Assembly: GCF_002422095.1 (NCBI RefSeq)
Contig: NZ_DITB01000087.1
Coordinates: 1-36,566, forward strand
From: Flavobacterium sp. UBA6195
Lineage (GTDB): Bacteria > Bacteroidota > Bacteroidia > Flavobacteriales > Flavobacteriaceae
Length of the DNA: 36,566 bases
Direction: 5' to 3'
Shown: positions 1 to 8,749 of the stretch, piece by piece
Layout: each line of letters opens with the position of its first letter
Position numbering within the stretch: position 1 is the first letter of the stretch
Translations under genes and position numbers: made by a program
The notes under the pieces: generated by a model
The model's database searches: none
The model's input: only the letters and a program-made list of their open reading frames with translations
What the model was told of the DNA's origin: nothing

Positions 1-2221
1 TGGTTGTATCGATGATGGTAAAAGTCTGTGTAATTGTTTGAGTACTACATGAAGTAATTATTGTATATGTTCTTGTTACTACAAGAGGACAACTACCATT
101 TGAAGTATCAACATAAGATATAGTGTAATTTAATTGATTATTTGATACATTTCCACCGGCGTTAATAAAATCTTGAAGATTAATATTAACGGGTGTTTCA
201 CTATACACTAAAGGAGAAATTACAGAAGAATTACAGCCATTTATATTTACAGATTGAGGCGACGTAATTGTTGGATTTGTATCGATGTTAATTTTTAAAG
301 TATAGTAACAACCATTTGCATTTGGTGGTACAGCATAGTAATTCAAGCTTCCTAAGGTATTTGGAAATGGATTTGAATTTGTATATTCAATTGTACTTCC
401 ATTTACAGGATAATTGTTATAAAATTGTGTACCAATAGGATAGTTTGATGCAATCGAATTAAACGGCACTTGAGATATAGGACTACAATAATTAAAAACT
501 AATTCGTTGATAGTATTTTGACAATTTTGATTAATGAAGTTTGTAGCATCAATCATTGTCGTTATAGGATTTAATATAGGATCTCCAATGCATAAACCAC
601 TTGTAACATAACCTTGAATAAAAGGTTTATTTATAATTTGTATTCCTGTAATTGCACCAATTCCATTTATATAACCAAATAATGATGCAGCAGGAACACA
701 ATTTGAATTTTTTAGTAAAAAGCAATCCTCAGTTATTTTTATTTTATATTTTAATTCTCCTAAAATTGTTGTTGGACTTACTGGAACAGGTAATGTTCCA
801 ATGTCCCAAATAAGAGTACCTGATGGACCATCGTTTGGATTAAAATATATATTATTTGGAGTTGGTAGTGGACTAAAATTAACAACACCGTTTTGACTTC
901 CATTTACAAATGTTGCTGTATATGGTAATTGAATTTTAATTTGTGCGTTATTTATATTTTCAGTTCCTTCATTAAGAATTTTGATGGAGTATTCAATCTC
1001 TTGGCCTGGAGTGACAGTTGTCGTAGAAGCCGCTGGGACACCATTAATGGTTACTAATGACATAACACCTTCAGGATCTGGGATGTAAGCATCAACAGCC
1101 ATTGCTGCCATAAAAATCACATAGGTATCTTGTGTAGATCCATATCTTAAAGTTGTAGAGGTTTGATTGTTAGTAATGACTGAATTATTAGGATTTGGAA
1201 TATTGAACATTGAAATATCAAGACCCGTATTGTTAACTAAATTTGGATTTCTAGTATTTCCTCCAGTTTGAATAGAAGAATTAAAGAAATTATTAGTTGA
1301 ATTTCCAGTGTGGTTTAAAGATTGCCAATTATTATCACTAGATCTTTGTATATTAAAATAATCACCACTGATACTTCTATCACCTTCACCTGCCATAAGA
1401 CCAAGTTTAACATTAACTTGACCTGTTTGCACTGCATTAAAACCCGATATTGGAATTTGATGATTTGAAGTTGAATTTCCTTGTACATATGCATGTCCAT
1501 CAAAAACGGTAATATCTCTCCATTTCATCTTTGAATTTTCATACACAACAATTATTCCCCAGCCTCCATAGTATCCTGTAGACCCCCCATTACCTTCAAC
1601 AAGAGCAATATCTGCTACAGTATATTGACCAATTCCATTATTTTTAACATAGTCAGTTATTTCAGCAAATGCAGAATACATGAATCCATCAGAATTTTGT
1701 GGATAATAAATATCATTACTATTAGCAGTTATCTCGATATAAGATGTTGATGATGGACCTTTTAATTTTACTTTTCGTTTATTAAATAATTTTGTGACAG
1801 AATTTTTGGTTACATTAAATGTTTCTGGGCTATTAGATCCGTCAGATGCTCTTCCAGTCCAGTATAATCCTGCAAAAATAACTTTTGAGCATTCGGGAAT
1901 AGCACCATTTTCATTAGAAAATGTCAAATTAGCACTTGAAGAATTAAAAGTATTTGAATCTCCATCAATATCAACATAAACCATATTATTATTACTATTT
2001 GGTTCGTTGACATCATAGTTATTAAGTGTTAAGTTAGTATTTCCTATTAAAGTAAAATCACCTTTAATACTAAAAATACTAGTAGAAGGAGAAGAAATAG
2101 GCTCACGAGGTGTAAAGTTTACTCTAACTTGAGATTGTATAGACAAACTAACAAAGAATAATAATATGAATATATTTTTTCCACCTAAACTTAAATTTTT
2201 AGAGTAATTTTTTGTTTTCAT
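1..2221 (-). CDS. Large secreted adhesin-like protein, C-terminus beyond window
   Basis: The frame is open from an ATG at 2221 to the window edge, about 740 codons without a stop, so only the N-terminal part is seen. Residues 1-31 form a signal peptide (basic start, hydrophobic core FILLFFVSL, then SQV). The next ~370 residues are Asn/Ser/Thr-rich with motifs such as FAGLYWTGR and GYYGGWGIIVVY, which occur in large Bacteroidetes surface proteins. A DUF11-like region (TPGQEIEYSIKILNEGTENI) follows, then Cys-containing HYR/Ig-like segments ending in QTFTIIDTT at the edge. Family members usually end in a type IX secretion/gliding C-terminal sorting domain; that end is not in view, so export by T9SS is inferred. 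It starts 11 bp after the small secreted protein gene and probably shares its transcript. The exact ligand or role is unknown. Confidence 0.8.
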   Translation of the reverse strand, partial: MKTKNYSKNLSLGGKNIFILLFFVSLSIQSQVRVNFTPREPISSPSTSIFSIKGDFTLIGNTNLTLNNYDVNEPNSNNNMVYVDIDGDSNTFNSSSANLTFSNENGAIPECSKVIFAGLYWTGRASDGSNSPETFNVTKNSVTKLFNKRKVKLKGPSSTSYIEITANSNDIYYPQNSDGFMYSAFAEITDYVKNNGIGQYTVADIALVEGNGGSTGYYGGWGIIVVYENSKMKWRDITVFDGHAYVQGNSTSNHQIPISGFNAVQTGQVNVKLGLMAGEGDRSISGDYFNIQRSSDNNWQSLNHTGNSTNNFFNSSIQTGGNTRNPNLVNNTGLDISMFNIPNPNNSVITNNQTSTTLRYGSTQDTYVIFMAAMAVDAYIPDPEGVMSLVTINGVPAASTTTVTPGQEIEYSIKILNEGTENINNAQIKIQLPYTATFVNGSQNGVVNFSPLPTPNNIYFNPNDGPSGTLIWDIGTLPVPVSPTTILGELKYKIKITEDCFLLKNSNCVPAASLFGYINGIGAITGIQIINKPFIQGYVTSGLCIGDPILNPITTMIDATNFINQNCQNTINELVFNYCSPISQVPFNSIASNYPIGTQFYNNYPVNGSTIEYTNSNPFPNTLGSLNYYAVPPNANGCYYTLKINIDTNPTITSPQSVNINGCNSSVISPLVYSETPVNINLQDFINAGGNVSNNQLNYTISYVDTSNGSCPLVVTRTYTIITSCSTQTITQTFTIIDTT

Positions 2222-2232
2222 TTTTTTAAAAT

Positions 2233-2703
2233 TTATTGTGGAACACTTATTAAGTAGGTAATTAATAAATTTGGATTTTTAATATTCAATAAAGAAAATG
2301 TATCAGAATAATCGGTTTCAATGATTATGTGAATCAATTCTAAATTTATTAAGGCATTGATAACCTGTAAATCAATAGGAGCATTATATTTTTTAAGTCT
2401 AATAATGCAATATTTTACAGTAGATTTTTCAAGACTATTTAAATCTTTAATATGATTTAAATTTTCATATCTGATATCTATAATATTTGATTTTTCAGAT
2501 TTTTTAAATTTTTGATCATATCCAAACTGAATCAAATCTGAAGAATTTAAAATAGTATCTATTTTACTTTTTAATTCTAAATTTGATTTAAAAGAATAGT
2601 CATTGCAATTGAAAATTTTCTGTGCATTACAAATAGTAAAACAACTGAAAAAGAAAACAAAACATAACATAAATGTTTTGACTTCTAATTTTGAACTTTC
2701 CAT
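2233..2703 (-). CDS. Small secreted protein of unknown function
   Basis: This is a 156-residue protein with an N-terminal signal peptide (hydrophobic stretch around residues 11-25, cleavage likely after CNA in ICNAQ). The mature part is Lys/Asn/Ile-rich with no motif I recognise; ILNSSDLIQFGYDQ and the repeated LNSLEK/LINLELI pattern suggest an alpha/beta fold. A second in-frame ATG at residue 12 would remove the basic N-region, so the first ATG is preferred. A -7 box (TAGGTTTG) lies about 60 bp upstream, and the large adhesin-like gene follows after 11 bp, so the two are probably co-transcribed. It may be a partner of that adhesin, but this rests only on position. Confidence 0.6.
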   Translation of the reverse strand: MESSKLEVKTFMLCFVFFFSCFTICNAQKIFNCNDYSFKSNLELKSKIDTILNSSDLIQFGYDQKFKKSEKSNIIDIRYENLNHIKDLNSLEKSTVKYCIIRLKKYNAPIDLQVINALINLELIHIIIETDYSDTFSLLNIKNPNLLITYLISVPQ

Positions 2704-2765
2704 AATAATAATTTTTAAAAAAAATAATAATTACAGTAAGTCTATTTTAAGGTTGTGTTGGGGGA

Positions 2766-2773
2766 CAAACCTA
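2766..2773 (-). promoter_or_regulatory. -7 box of the secreted-protein/adhesin operon
   Basis: Read on the minus strand this is TAGGTTTG, a perfect match to Bacteroidetes TAnnTTTG. It predicts a transcript start near 2760 and a leader of about 57 nt. No clear TTTG lies at the usual -33 distance. Confidence 0.5.
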
Positions 2774-2967
2774 AATAAGTAGGAAGAATTTTGATTTTTG
2801 GGTATCAAATTGTTTTGCTAAATTACTTAAAAACTAACATTTTACTAATTTGTATGTAGTGTTTTCGATAAAGTGTAAAAAATAATCTATAAACTAACTA
2901 AAAAACAAACAATTTATTAATTTCTAGTTCATTTAAAAATGGTATATTGTATTTAAATAATGGGATC

Positions 2968-3459
2968 ATGAAAAATTTAATTTTAATCAGACATGCAAAA
3001 TCATGTTGGAATGTACCTCTACAAGATATCGATAGACCAATTTCCAATAGAGGTCGTAAAGATGCTCATTTAATTGCATCCAAAATTCATAAAATTTTAC
3101 CCTCTTCATACATTGTATGGAGTAGTGATTCTATACGAACAAAAGAAACAGTATACATATTTTCTGAATATTTATTAATTCCTTTTGAAACAATTCATTT
3201 TTCTAAAGATTTGTATACTTTTGATTTGAATGAGTTGGAAGAAATTATAAAAAAATGTGAAAATTCATATCATAATTTAATTCTTTTTGGACATAATGAA
3301 GCTATTACAAAATTTGTTAATAAATTTGGAGACCTTTATATTGATAATGTTCCTACATCTGGTGTTGTTGCTATGCAATTTAACATTGAACATTGGAAAG
3401 ATTTATCAAAAGGAAAAACGCTAACAACATTATTTCCCAGTCAATTTAAAAATGAGTAG
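2968..3459 (+). CDS. sixA: SixA-like histidine phosphatase
   Basis: This is a 163-residue histidine phosphatase superfamily protein. The catalytic RHAKS motif follows the first strand (MKNLILIRHAKS), an SSDSIRTKET segment supplies the conserved Ser-Arg, and LFGHNEAI carries the second catalytic His. Length fits SixA phosphohistidine phosphatases. The frame extends upstream to a TTG at 2947, but the ATG at 2968 places the catalytic strand at the N-terminus as in the family. The stop codon overlaps the start of ppk by 8 nt, implying translational coupling with polyphosphate kinase. E. coli SixA dephosphorylates a histidine in the PTS/phosphorelay system; here the link to ppk and ppx suggests a role with phosphohistidine or polyphosphate metabolism, which is inference. 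Confidence 0.8.
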   Translation: MKNLILIRHAKSCWNVPLQDIDRPISNRGRKDAHLIASKIHKILPSSYIVWSSDSIRTKETVYIFSEYLLIPFETIHFSKDLYTFDLNELEEIIKKCENSYHNLILFGHNEAITKFVNKFGDLYIDNVPTSGVVAMQFNIEHWKDLSKGKTLTTLFPSQFKNE

Positions 3460-5536
3460 TATATCCAATAATTACATAGATAGAGAAAAAAGTTGGTTAA
3501 CTTTTAATGCTAGAGTTCTACAGGAGGCTAATGATGAAAATGTTCCTTTATTAGATAGATTCCGTTTTCTTGGTATTTTTTCTAATAATCTTGACGAATT
3601 TTTTAGAGTTCGTTATGCGGCAATTCGTAGGCTTATTCATGAAAATCATGAAACTGAAAAAATTTTAGGTTTACCGGCAGAACAATTGTTAAAGGAAATA
3701 ACGGATATTGTAATTGAACAGCAATCTGAAAGTTTACGTATTTTAAGTGAAATCGAAAAAAAATTAGAGAAGGAAAACATTTTTATTATTAATGAAAAAC
3801 AAGTAATTAAAGAGCAAGAAAACTTTATCCACGAATTTTTTATACAAAAAGTGAGTCCAGCACTCGTGACAATCATGTTAAATGATTTAGAGGAGTTTCC
3901 ATTACTAAAAGATACTTCTGGATATCTAGCTATAAAGTTAGTAATGATTTCTAACTCAGGTCAAGAAGATATCCGATATGCTGTAATAGAAATTCCTCAT
4001 ACCATTAATAGATTTGTTGTGTTACCATCAAATTCTGAAAAACAATATATCATCCTTTTAGACGATGTTATTCGACTTAATTTAAATAGTATATTTAATA
4101 TTTTTGATTATAAGAGTGTTTCTGCCCACATGATAAAAATTACAAGAGACGCTCAATTAGAATTTGATAGTGATTTAAGTAAAAGTTTAATAGAAAAAAT
4201 ATCCAGTTCTGTAAAGGAACGAAGAGTGGGTGAGCCAGTTCGTTTTGTTTATGATCAAGCAATTGGTAAGGATACTTTAGATTTCTTTTTAAAGAGAATG
4301 AATATTTTAAGTTCTGAAAGTATTATTCCTGGTGGTAGATATCATAATAGAAGAGATTATATGAATTTCCCAAATCTTGGTCGATATGATTTGTTGTACA
4401 GAGAAAATCATCCACTTCCTATTCCAGGATTATCCTTAGAAGGAAGTATTTTAGAACGAATTAAAAAGAAAGATTATTTGCTATACGCACCTTATCAATC
4501 CTTTTCTTATATTATAAAATTTTTACGGGAAGCTGCTTTAGATCCTAAAGTTGTATCAATTAAAATTACTTTATATCGTTTAGCAAAAAATTCTCAAATA
4601 GTAAGTTCGTTAATAAATGCAGCTAAAAACGGAAAAAAAGTAACTGTTCAAATCGAATTGCAAGCGCGTTTTGATGAAGAAAGTAATATTTCCTATTCTG
4701 AACAAATGCAAACCGAAGGTATTGAATTGATTTTTGGAGTGAAAGGTTTAAAAGTACACAGTAAAATTTGTGTTATTGAAAGAATCGAAGAAGGAAGAGT
4801 AAAACGCTACGGATTTATTTCGACTGGAAACTTCAATGAAAATTCTGCTAAAGTTTATACCGATGTAACCTTATTTACTAGTAATACCGAAATTTTAAAA
4901 GACGCTGCTAAGATTTTCGATTTTTTTGATGTGAATTATCGTGTACATCGTTACAAACATTTAATTGTTTCACCACATTACACCAGAAGTCGTTTTAATA
5001 AATTAATTGATAGAGAAATATTAAACGCACTTTCAGGTAAAGAAGCTTATATTAAATTGAAAATGAACAGTATATCCGATTTTAAAATGACAGATAAATT
5101 GTATGAAGCAAGCCAAGCTGGAGTAAAAATTCAATTAATAATCAGAGGTATTTGCTGTTTAATTCCTGGAGTTAAAGGTTTGAGCGAAAATATTGAGGCC
5201 ATTAGTATCGTAGATAATTATTTAGAACATTCCAGAATTTATATTTTTGGAAATGCAGGAGATCCTGAAGTTTTTATTTCATCTGCAGATTTCATGACAC
5301 GAAATTTAGATGCAAGGGTAGAAGTAACCTGTCCTATTTATGATCCTGAAATTAGAAAAGAATTGATTGAAACTTTTGAAATAGGTTGGAAAGCAAATGT
5401 AAAAGCCCGAATTCACTCATCAGATTTATTGAATCGATACAGAAAACGTGGTGATGAAAAAACGTTTAGAGCCCAACAAGAAATGTACAATTATTACCAA
5501 AACAAATTAGATGTAATTGCCGAAAACGTGCAATAA
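3452..5536 (+). CDS. ppk1: Polyphosphate kinase 1
   Basis: Ppk1 reversibly polymerises the gamma phosphate of ATP into inorganic polyphosphate. The 694-residue length is normal. The N-terminal domain begins YIDREKSWLTFNARVLQEA with FLGIFSNNLDEFFRVR; the catalytic phospholipase-D-like half carries KITLYRLA, the GLKVHSKICV loop with the autophosphorylated histidine (His436, equivalent to E. coli His435) and NYLEHSRIYIF with the second essential histidine (His593). All key residues are present. The start overlaps the sixA stop by 8 nt, and ppx follows after 8 bp, forming a tight synthesis/degradation operon. No promoter is seen inside the unit. Confidence 0.97.
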   Translation: MSSISNNYIDREKSWLTFNARVLQEANDENVPLLDRFRFLGIFSNNLDEFFRVRYAAIRRLIHENHETEKILGLPAEQLLKEITDIVIEQQSESLRILSEIEKKLEKENIFIINEKQVIKEQENFIHEFFIQKVSPALVTIMLNDLEEFPLLKDTSGYLAIKLVMISNSGQEDIRYAVIEIPHTINRFVVLPSNSEKQYIILLDDVIRLNLNSIFNIFDYKSVSAHMIKITRDAQLEFDSDLSKSLIEKISSSVKERRVGEPVRFVYDQAIGKDTLDFFLKRMNILSSESIIPGGRYHNRRDYMNFPNLGRYDLLYRENHPLPIPGLSLEGSILERIKKKDYLLYAPYQSFSYIIKFLREAALDPKVVSIKITLYRLAKNSQIVSSLINAAKNGKKVTVQIELQARFDEESNISYSEQMQTEGIELIFGVKGLKVHSKICVIERIEEGRVKRYGFISTGNFNENSAKVYTDVTLFTSNTEILKDAAKIFDFFDVNYRVHRYKHLIVSPHYTRSRFNKLIDREILNALSGKEAYIKLKMNSISDFKMTDKLYEASQAGVKIQLIIRGICCLIPGVKGLSENIEAISIVDNYLEHSRIYIFGNAGDPEVFISSADFMTRNLDARVEVTCPIYDPEIRKELIETFEIGWKANVKARIHSSDLLNRYRKRGDEKTFRAQQEMYNYYQNKLDVIAENVQ

Positions 5537-5544
5537 AAATATAG

Positions 5545-6435
5545 ATGATTACAATAAAAAAATATGCAGCTATCGATATCGGTTCCAATGCCATGAGGTT
5601 ATTGGTAACCAATATTGTAGAGCAAGAAGGCCAAGCGCCTCAATTCAATAAGAGTTCCTTAGTTCGTGTTCCTATTCGTTTAGGACAAGATGCTTTTACC
5701 GTAGGCGAAATTACCGAGGAAAATATTGAAAGAATGATTGACGCCATGAAAGCCTTCAAATTATTAATGAAGGTACACAAGGTAGAAAAATATCAAGCGT
5801 GCGCTACATCTGCTATGCGTGAGGCTTACAATGGAAAAGAAGTTGTTGAAATTATCAAAAAGAAAGCCGATATAAAAATTGATATTATTGATGGTAAAAA
5901 AGAGGCAGCCATTATTGCGGCATCCGATTTAAAACAATTCATCAGTACTGATAAAGCCTATTTATATGTAGATGTTGGTGGTGGAAGCACCGAATTTTCT
6001 TTATTTTACGAAGGAAATATCATCGCATCCAAATCGTTTAAAAACGGAACCGTTCGATTGTTGAATAACATGGTAAACGATGTCGTTTGGCAAGAAATTG
6101 AAAAATGGATTAAAACCAACACCGAACCTTTTGATGATATCACACTAATTGGTTCCGGTGGGAATATCAATAAATTATTTAAATTATCTGAAAAACAACA
6201 AGATAAACCGCTTTCGTATGTATATATAAGTTCGCAATACCAAAAATTGAACAGCATGACCTACGAGCAAAGAATTGCTGAAATAGGTTTAAATCCAGAC
6301 CGCGCCGATGTAATTATTCCAGCTACAAGAATCTATTTGAACGCCATGAAATGGAGTGGTGCCCGACATATTTATGTACCAAAAATTGGATTATCTGATG
6401 GTATCGTGAAGGCGATGTATTATGGTAGGATTTAA
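5545..6435 (+). CDS. ppx: Exopolyphosphatase, Ppx/GppA family (short form)
   Basis: Ppx/GppA enzymes release terminal phosphate from polyphosphate or hydrolyse pppGpp. This 296-residue protein has the actin-like ATPase-fold signatures: phosphate-1 loop AIDIGSNAMRLLV near residue 10, phosphate-2 loop YVDVGGGSTEFSLF near residue 140, and LIGSGGNINKLF near residue 205. It lacks the C-terminal HD-like domains of the ~500-residue E. coli Ppx, as is usual for short bacterial Ppx. It begins 8 bp after ppk1 and is the last gene of the sixA-ppk1-ppx unit. It converges on dnaX with only 16 bp between stop codons and no obvious terminator. Polyphosphate rather than pppGpp as substrate is inferred from context. 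Confidence 0.9.
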   Translation: MITIKKYAAIDIGSNAMRLLVTNIVEQEGQAPQFNKSSLVRVPIRLGQDAFTVGEITEENIERMIDAMKAFKLLMKVHKVEKYQACATSAMREAYNGKEVVEIIKKKADIKIDIIDGKKEAAIIAASDLKQFISTDKAYLYVDVGGGSTEFSLFYEGNIIASKSFKNGTVRLLNNMVNDVVWQEIEKWIKTNTEPFDDITLIGSGGNINKLFKLSEKQQDKPLSYVYISSQYQKLNSMTYEQRIAEIGLNPDRADVIIPATRIYLNAMKWSGARHIYVPKIGLSDGIVKAMYYGRI

Positions 6436-6451
6436 AAGCAATTTAAAAATT

Positions 6452-8214
6452 TTACACATCCAAATCAAACGTCTTTCTCAACAAATCTAAAGCTGGATTA
6501 ATTTGTTTCAAACGTTCAAATTTTTCTTGTGGGGTGAAGGCGTATTTGTTTTCGGTAGTTTCATTTACAACAACTTCAATGGTAATGTCGTGGTTGTGTA
6601 ATTTGCCTCTTAAATAGCCTAATAATTCAATTGAACCTGATAAAAACTCTTCTTTGGTACTTTGGTTAGGAAGTTCTAATGTGATTTTTGTTCCGTTTAA
6701 TGTTGGATCGTTCATTTGCATGTACGTTGCCATCAAACGTTTTCCGCTGTCTACCATTTTCTGAGCAAACTTATTCCATTGCAACAACATATCGGTTTCG
6801 TTAAAGGCTTCTGAAGGCAATTCTTCGCGATGTCTTTGAACAGTTTGTTGTTGGACTTCTAACTCTTTTTTCGCTTTAATACTCGCTAATGAAAGTGCCG
6901 AAACTTTAGTTCCAGTCGGATTTAAATTGGTTAAAACAGGTTTCGGAATTTCAGGAACAATTGGAGCAACTACTTCATTTTGAACTTCTGGAATTTCAGT
7001 AGCTATAGGCTTGTTTACAACAGTTTCAGAAATTACAACAGGTTTAATTTCCTCAGTTGGAACCTGAGTTTTTAATGAAGAAACTTCCGAAATAGAGTAG
7101 GAGTTGTTCTTGTAATACGTAGCCGGAATAATAAATTTAGCTACTTTTTTTTTTCTCCATCAAAAGTGATAGAGGCTAATTGCATCAAACAAAGTTCAAC
7201 TAAAAGTCGTTGATTTTGACTGACTTTATATTTTAAATCACATTCATTAGCCAATTCAATTCCTTTTAATAAGAAATCATGCATCGCTTTGTGAGATTGC
7301 GCTGCATATAAACTTTGTGCATGTTCACCAGCTTCCAATAAAGGTAAAGTAGCTGGATTTTTACACACTAATAAATCTCTAAAATGCGAAGCCAAACCAG
7401 CAATAAAATGATGCCCATCAAAACCTTTTGCTAAAATGTCATTGTAAGCTAAAAGTAAATCCGGAATTTTATTTTCTAAAATTAAATCGGTGATTTTGAT
7501 GTAATACTCAAAATCTAAAACGTTTAAATTTTCGGTAACGGCTTGTCTGGTAAGGTTTTTTCCACAATACGAAACCACTCTGTCAAAAATAGACAAAGCA
7601 TCACGCATAGCACCATCAGCTTTTTGAGCAATGATGTGAAGTGCGTCATCTTCAAAGGTAATTCCCTGTTCTTTCGCAATTTCAGCTAAGTGTTCTTTCG
7701 CATCTTTAACCGTAATTCTTTTGAAATCAAAAATTTGACAACGTGATAAAATCGTTGGTATAATTTTATGTTTCTCGGTAGTTGCTAAAATGAAAATGGC
7801 ATGCTTAGGTGGTTCTTCTAATGTTTTCAGGAAAGCATTAAAAGCCGCTTGCGAAAGCATGTGCACCTCGTCAATAATATAAACTTTGTATTTTCCTGTT
7901 TGTGGAGGTATTCTAACTTGGTCAATAATACTTCTAATATCATCAACACCGTTGTTAGAAGCCGCATCTAATTCGAAAACGTTAAAAGAGAAATCCTCAT
8001 AAGGATCATCATATCCTTCTTGATTGATTTTTCGAGCTAGAATTCGAGCACAAGTTGTTTTTCCAACACCACGTGGTCCAGTAAATAATAAGGCTTGCGC
8101 TAAGTGATTCGTTTCAATAGCATTCAACAACGTATTGGTAATAGCTTGTTGCCCCACAACATCTTTAAATGTCTGCGGACGATACTTACGAGCTGATACG
8201 ATAAATTGTTCCAT
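6452..8214 (-). CDS. dnaX: DNA polymerase III tau subunit (needs -1 frameshift at 7145-7154)
   Basis: Tau is the clamp-loader ATPase that also tethers polymerase and helicase. The first 357 codons give an AAA+ domain (Walker A TGPRGVGKTT, DEVHMLS, sensor-1 LATTEKHKI, SRC arginine finger), after which the zero frame stops at 7141-7143 just past ten A residues (mRNA sense). In the -1 frame the reading is open with no stop for another 229 codons: a Pro/Val/Glu-rich linker, then a helical tail beginning LPSEAFNETDMLLQW. The joined product is 587 residues. The ATG at 8214 is chosen because it opens MEQFIVSARKYRP and lies downstream of a TTTG-N20-TATATTTG promoter; an ATG 18 codons earlier would precede the transcript start. 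The four zinc-module cysteines of E. coli DnaX are absent. A homopolymer sequencing error is the alternative. Confidence 0.85.
7119..7154 (-). promoter_or_regulatory. dnaX slippery tract and downstream hairpin
   Basis: In mRNA sense, GGAG is followed by ten A residues (7154-7145) and then GTAG. The tract contains A AAA AAG, the slippery heptamer used in E. coli dnaX, with TAG as the next zero-frame codon. Right after it GTAGC (7144-7140) can pair with GCTAC (7123-7119), extendable by one G-U pair, leaving a loop of about 14 nt. This weak hairpin could stimulate slippage or simply be chance. A run of ten A would also suit transcriptional slippage of the Thermus dnaX type. Confidence 0.65.
7141..8214 (-). 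CDS. dnaX: DNA polymerase III gamma subunit (zero-frame dnaX product)
   Basis: Without frameshifting, dnaX translation ends at TAG immediately after the A10 tract, giving a 357-residue protein ending GEKKK. It contains the complete AAA+ ATPase and collar domains needed for clamp loading but no tau-specific tail. This is the same architecture as E. coli gamma, which is made by frameshifting at A AAA AAG followed closely by a stop. Here the identical heptamer lies at the end of the A tract and the stop codon is the next codon. Whether gamma is really made is inferred from the sequence. Confidence 0.75.
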   Translation of the reverse strand: MEQFIVSARKYRPQTFKDVVGQQAITNTLLNAIETNHLAQALLFTGPRGVGKTTCARILARKINQEGYDDPYEDFSFNVFELDAASNNGVDDIRSIIDQVRIPPQTGKYKVYIIDEVHMLSQAAFNAFLKTLEEPPKHAIFILATTEKHKIIPTILSRCQIFDFKRITVKDAKEHLAEIAKEQGITFEDDALHIIAQKADGAMRDALSIFDRVVSYCGKNLTRQAVTENLNVLDFEYYIKITDLILENKIPDLLLAYNDILAKGFDGHHFIAGLASHFRDLLVCKNPATLPLLEAGEHAQSLYAAQSHKAMHDFLLKGIELANECDLKYKVSQNQRLLVELCLMQLASITFDGEKKK

Positions 8215-8230
8215 AAATTCTATTGAAATA

Positions 8231-8262
8231 CAAATATAGGTTGTGAAATTCCAAAAAGCAAA
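8231..8262 (-). promoter_or_regulatory. dnaX promoter
   Basis: On the minus strand TTTG (8262-8259) is separated by 20 bp from TATATTTG (8238-8231), a full Bacteroidetes promoter. It predicts a start near 8225, only about 11 nt before the dnaX ATG at 8214, and so decides the start codon. Confidence 0.7.
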
Positions 8263-8323
8263 TTCCAAAAACCAAATTGAGGTGAATCTTTATAAAAGTT
8301 ATTCACAATTTAGTTTTTAAGTT

Positions 8324-8632
8324 TTAAAGTGATGTTGAATGCTTGCTTTTAATAGAAAGTTTAGTAATTGCTTCAGCATTTTTATCAGAAGAATTAGCCG
8401 AAGTTCCGGTTACAAAAACACCTTTTAATCCGTATTTGGAAACGATTCCGTAAACGGTTGCTGAGTCGTCGGGATTAGAGTTGCCTTCGTAATGGTAAAT
8501 ATGATTGATGGTATAATTTTCGGGATGCAAAATAATATCTTCTTCATTTTGATTGAAATCAAATGTAAACCCTTTCTCTCTTAATTTTATAAGCGCTTCG
8601 GAGACTGAAGCGTAGTGATAAATAGTTGACAT
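8324..8632 (-). CDS. Small conserved protein (PRPP-synthetase-like label in databases)
   Basis: This is a 102-residue soluble protein. The pattern of an N-terminal helix (SEALIKLREKGFTFDF), then LHPENYTINHIYHYEGNSNPDDSATVYG and YGLKGVFVTG, matches a small Bacteroidetes family often labelled phosphoribosylpyrophosphate synthetase, although it is far too short to be that enzyme and has none of its motifs. The function is unknown to me. It lies upstream of dnaX on the same strand, but dnaX has its own promoter in the gap. A TAAATTTA near 8664 is a possible imperfect -7 box. Confidence 0.65.
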   Translation of the reverse strand: MSTIYHYASVSEALIKLREKGFTFDFNQNEEDIILHPENYTINHIYHYEGNSNPDDSATVYGIVSKYGLKGVFVTGTSANSSDKNAEAITKLSIKSKHSTSL

Positions 8633-8749
8633 AAGAATTAAGTATTATAAGATTTGCGACCTATAAATTTACGAATATATTATCTCTTAAAAACAAAAGA
8701 TTGTGTTAAACTATCTATTAAAATTTCTTTAAAACGATAGAATTTGTTG

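Noticed and set aside
1794..1979. Plus-strand open frame of 61 codons inside the adhesin-like gene
   Set aside because: It is antisense to a long convincing coding frame with a signal peptide and domain motifs.
8215..8268. 18-residue N-terminal extension of DnaX
   Set aside because: The consensus promoter (TTTG-N20-TATATTTG) lies inside it, and DnaX proteins normally start at the MEQFIVSARKYRP-type sequence.
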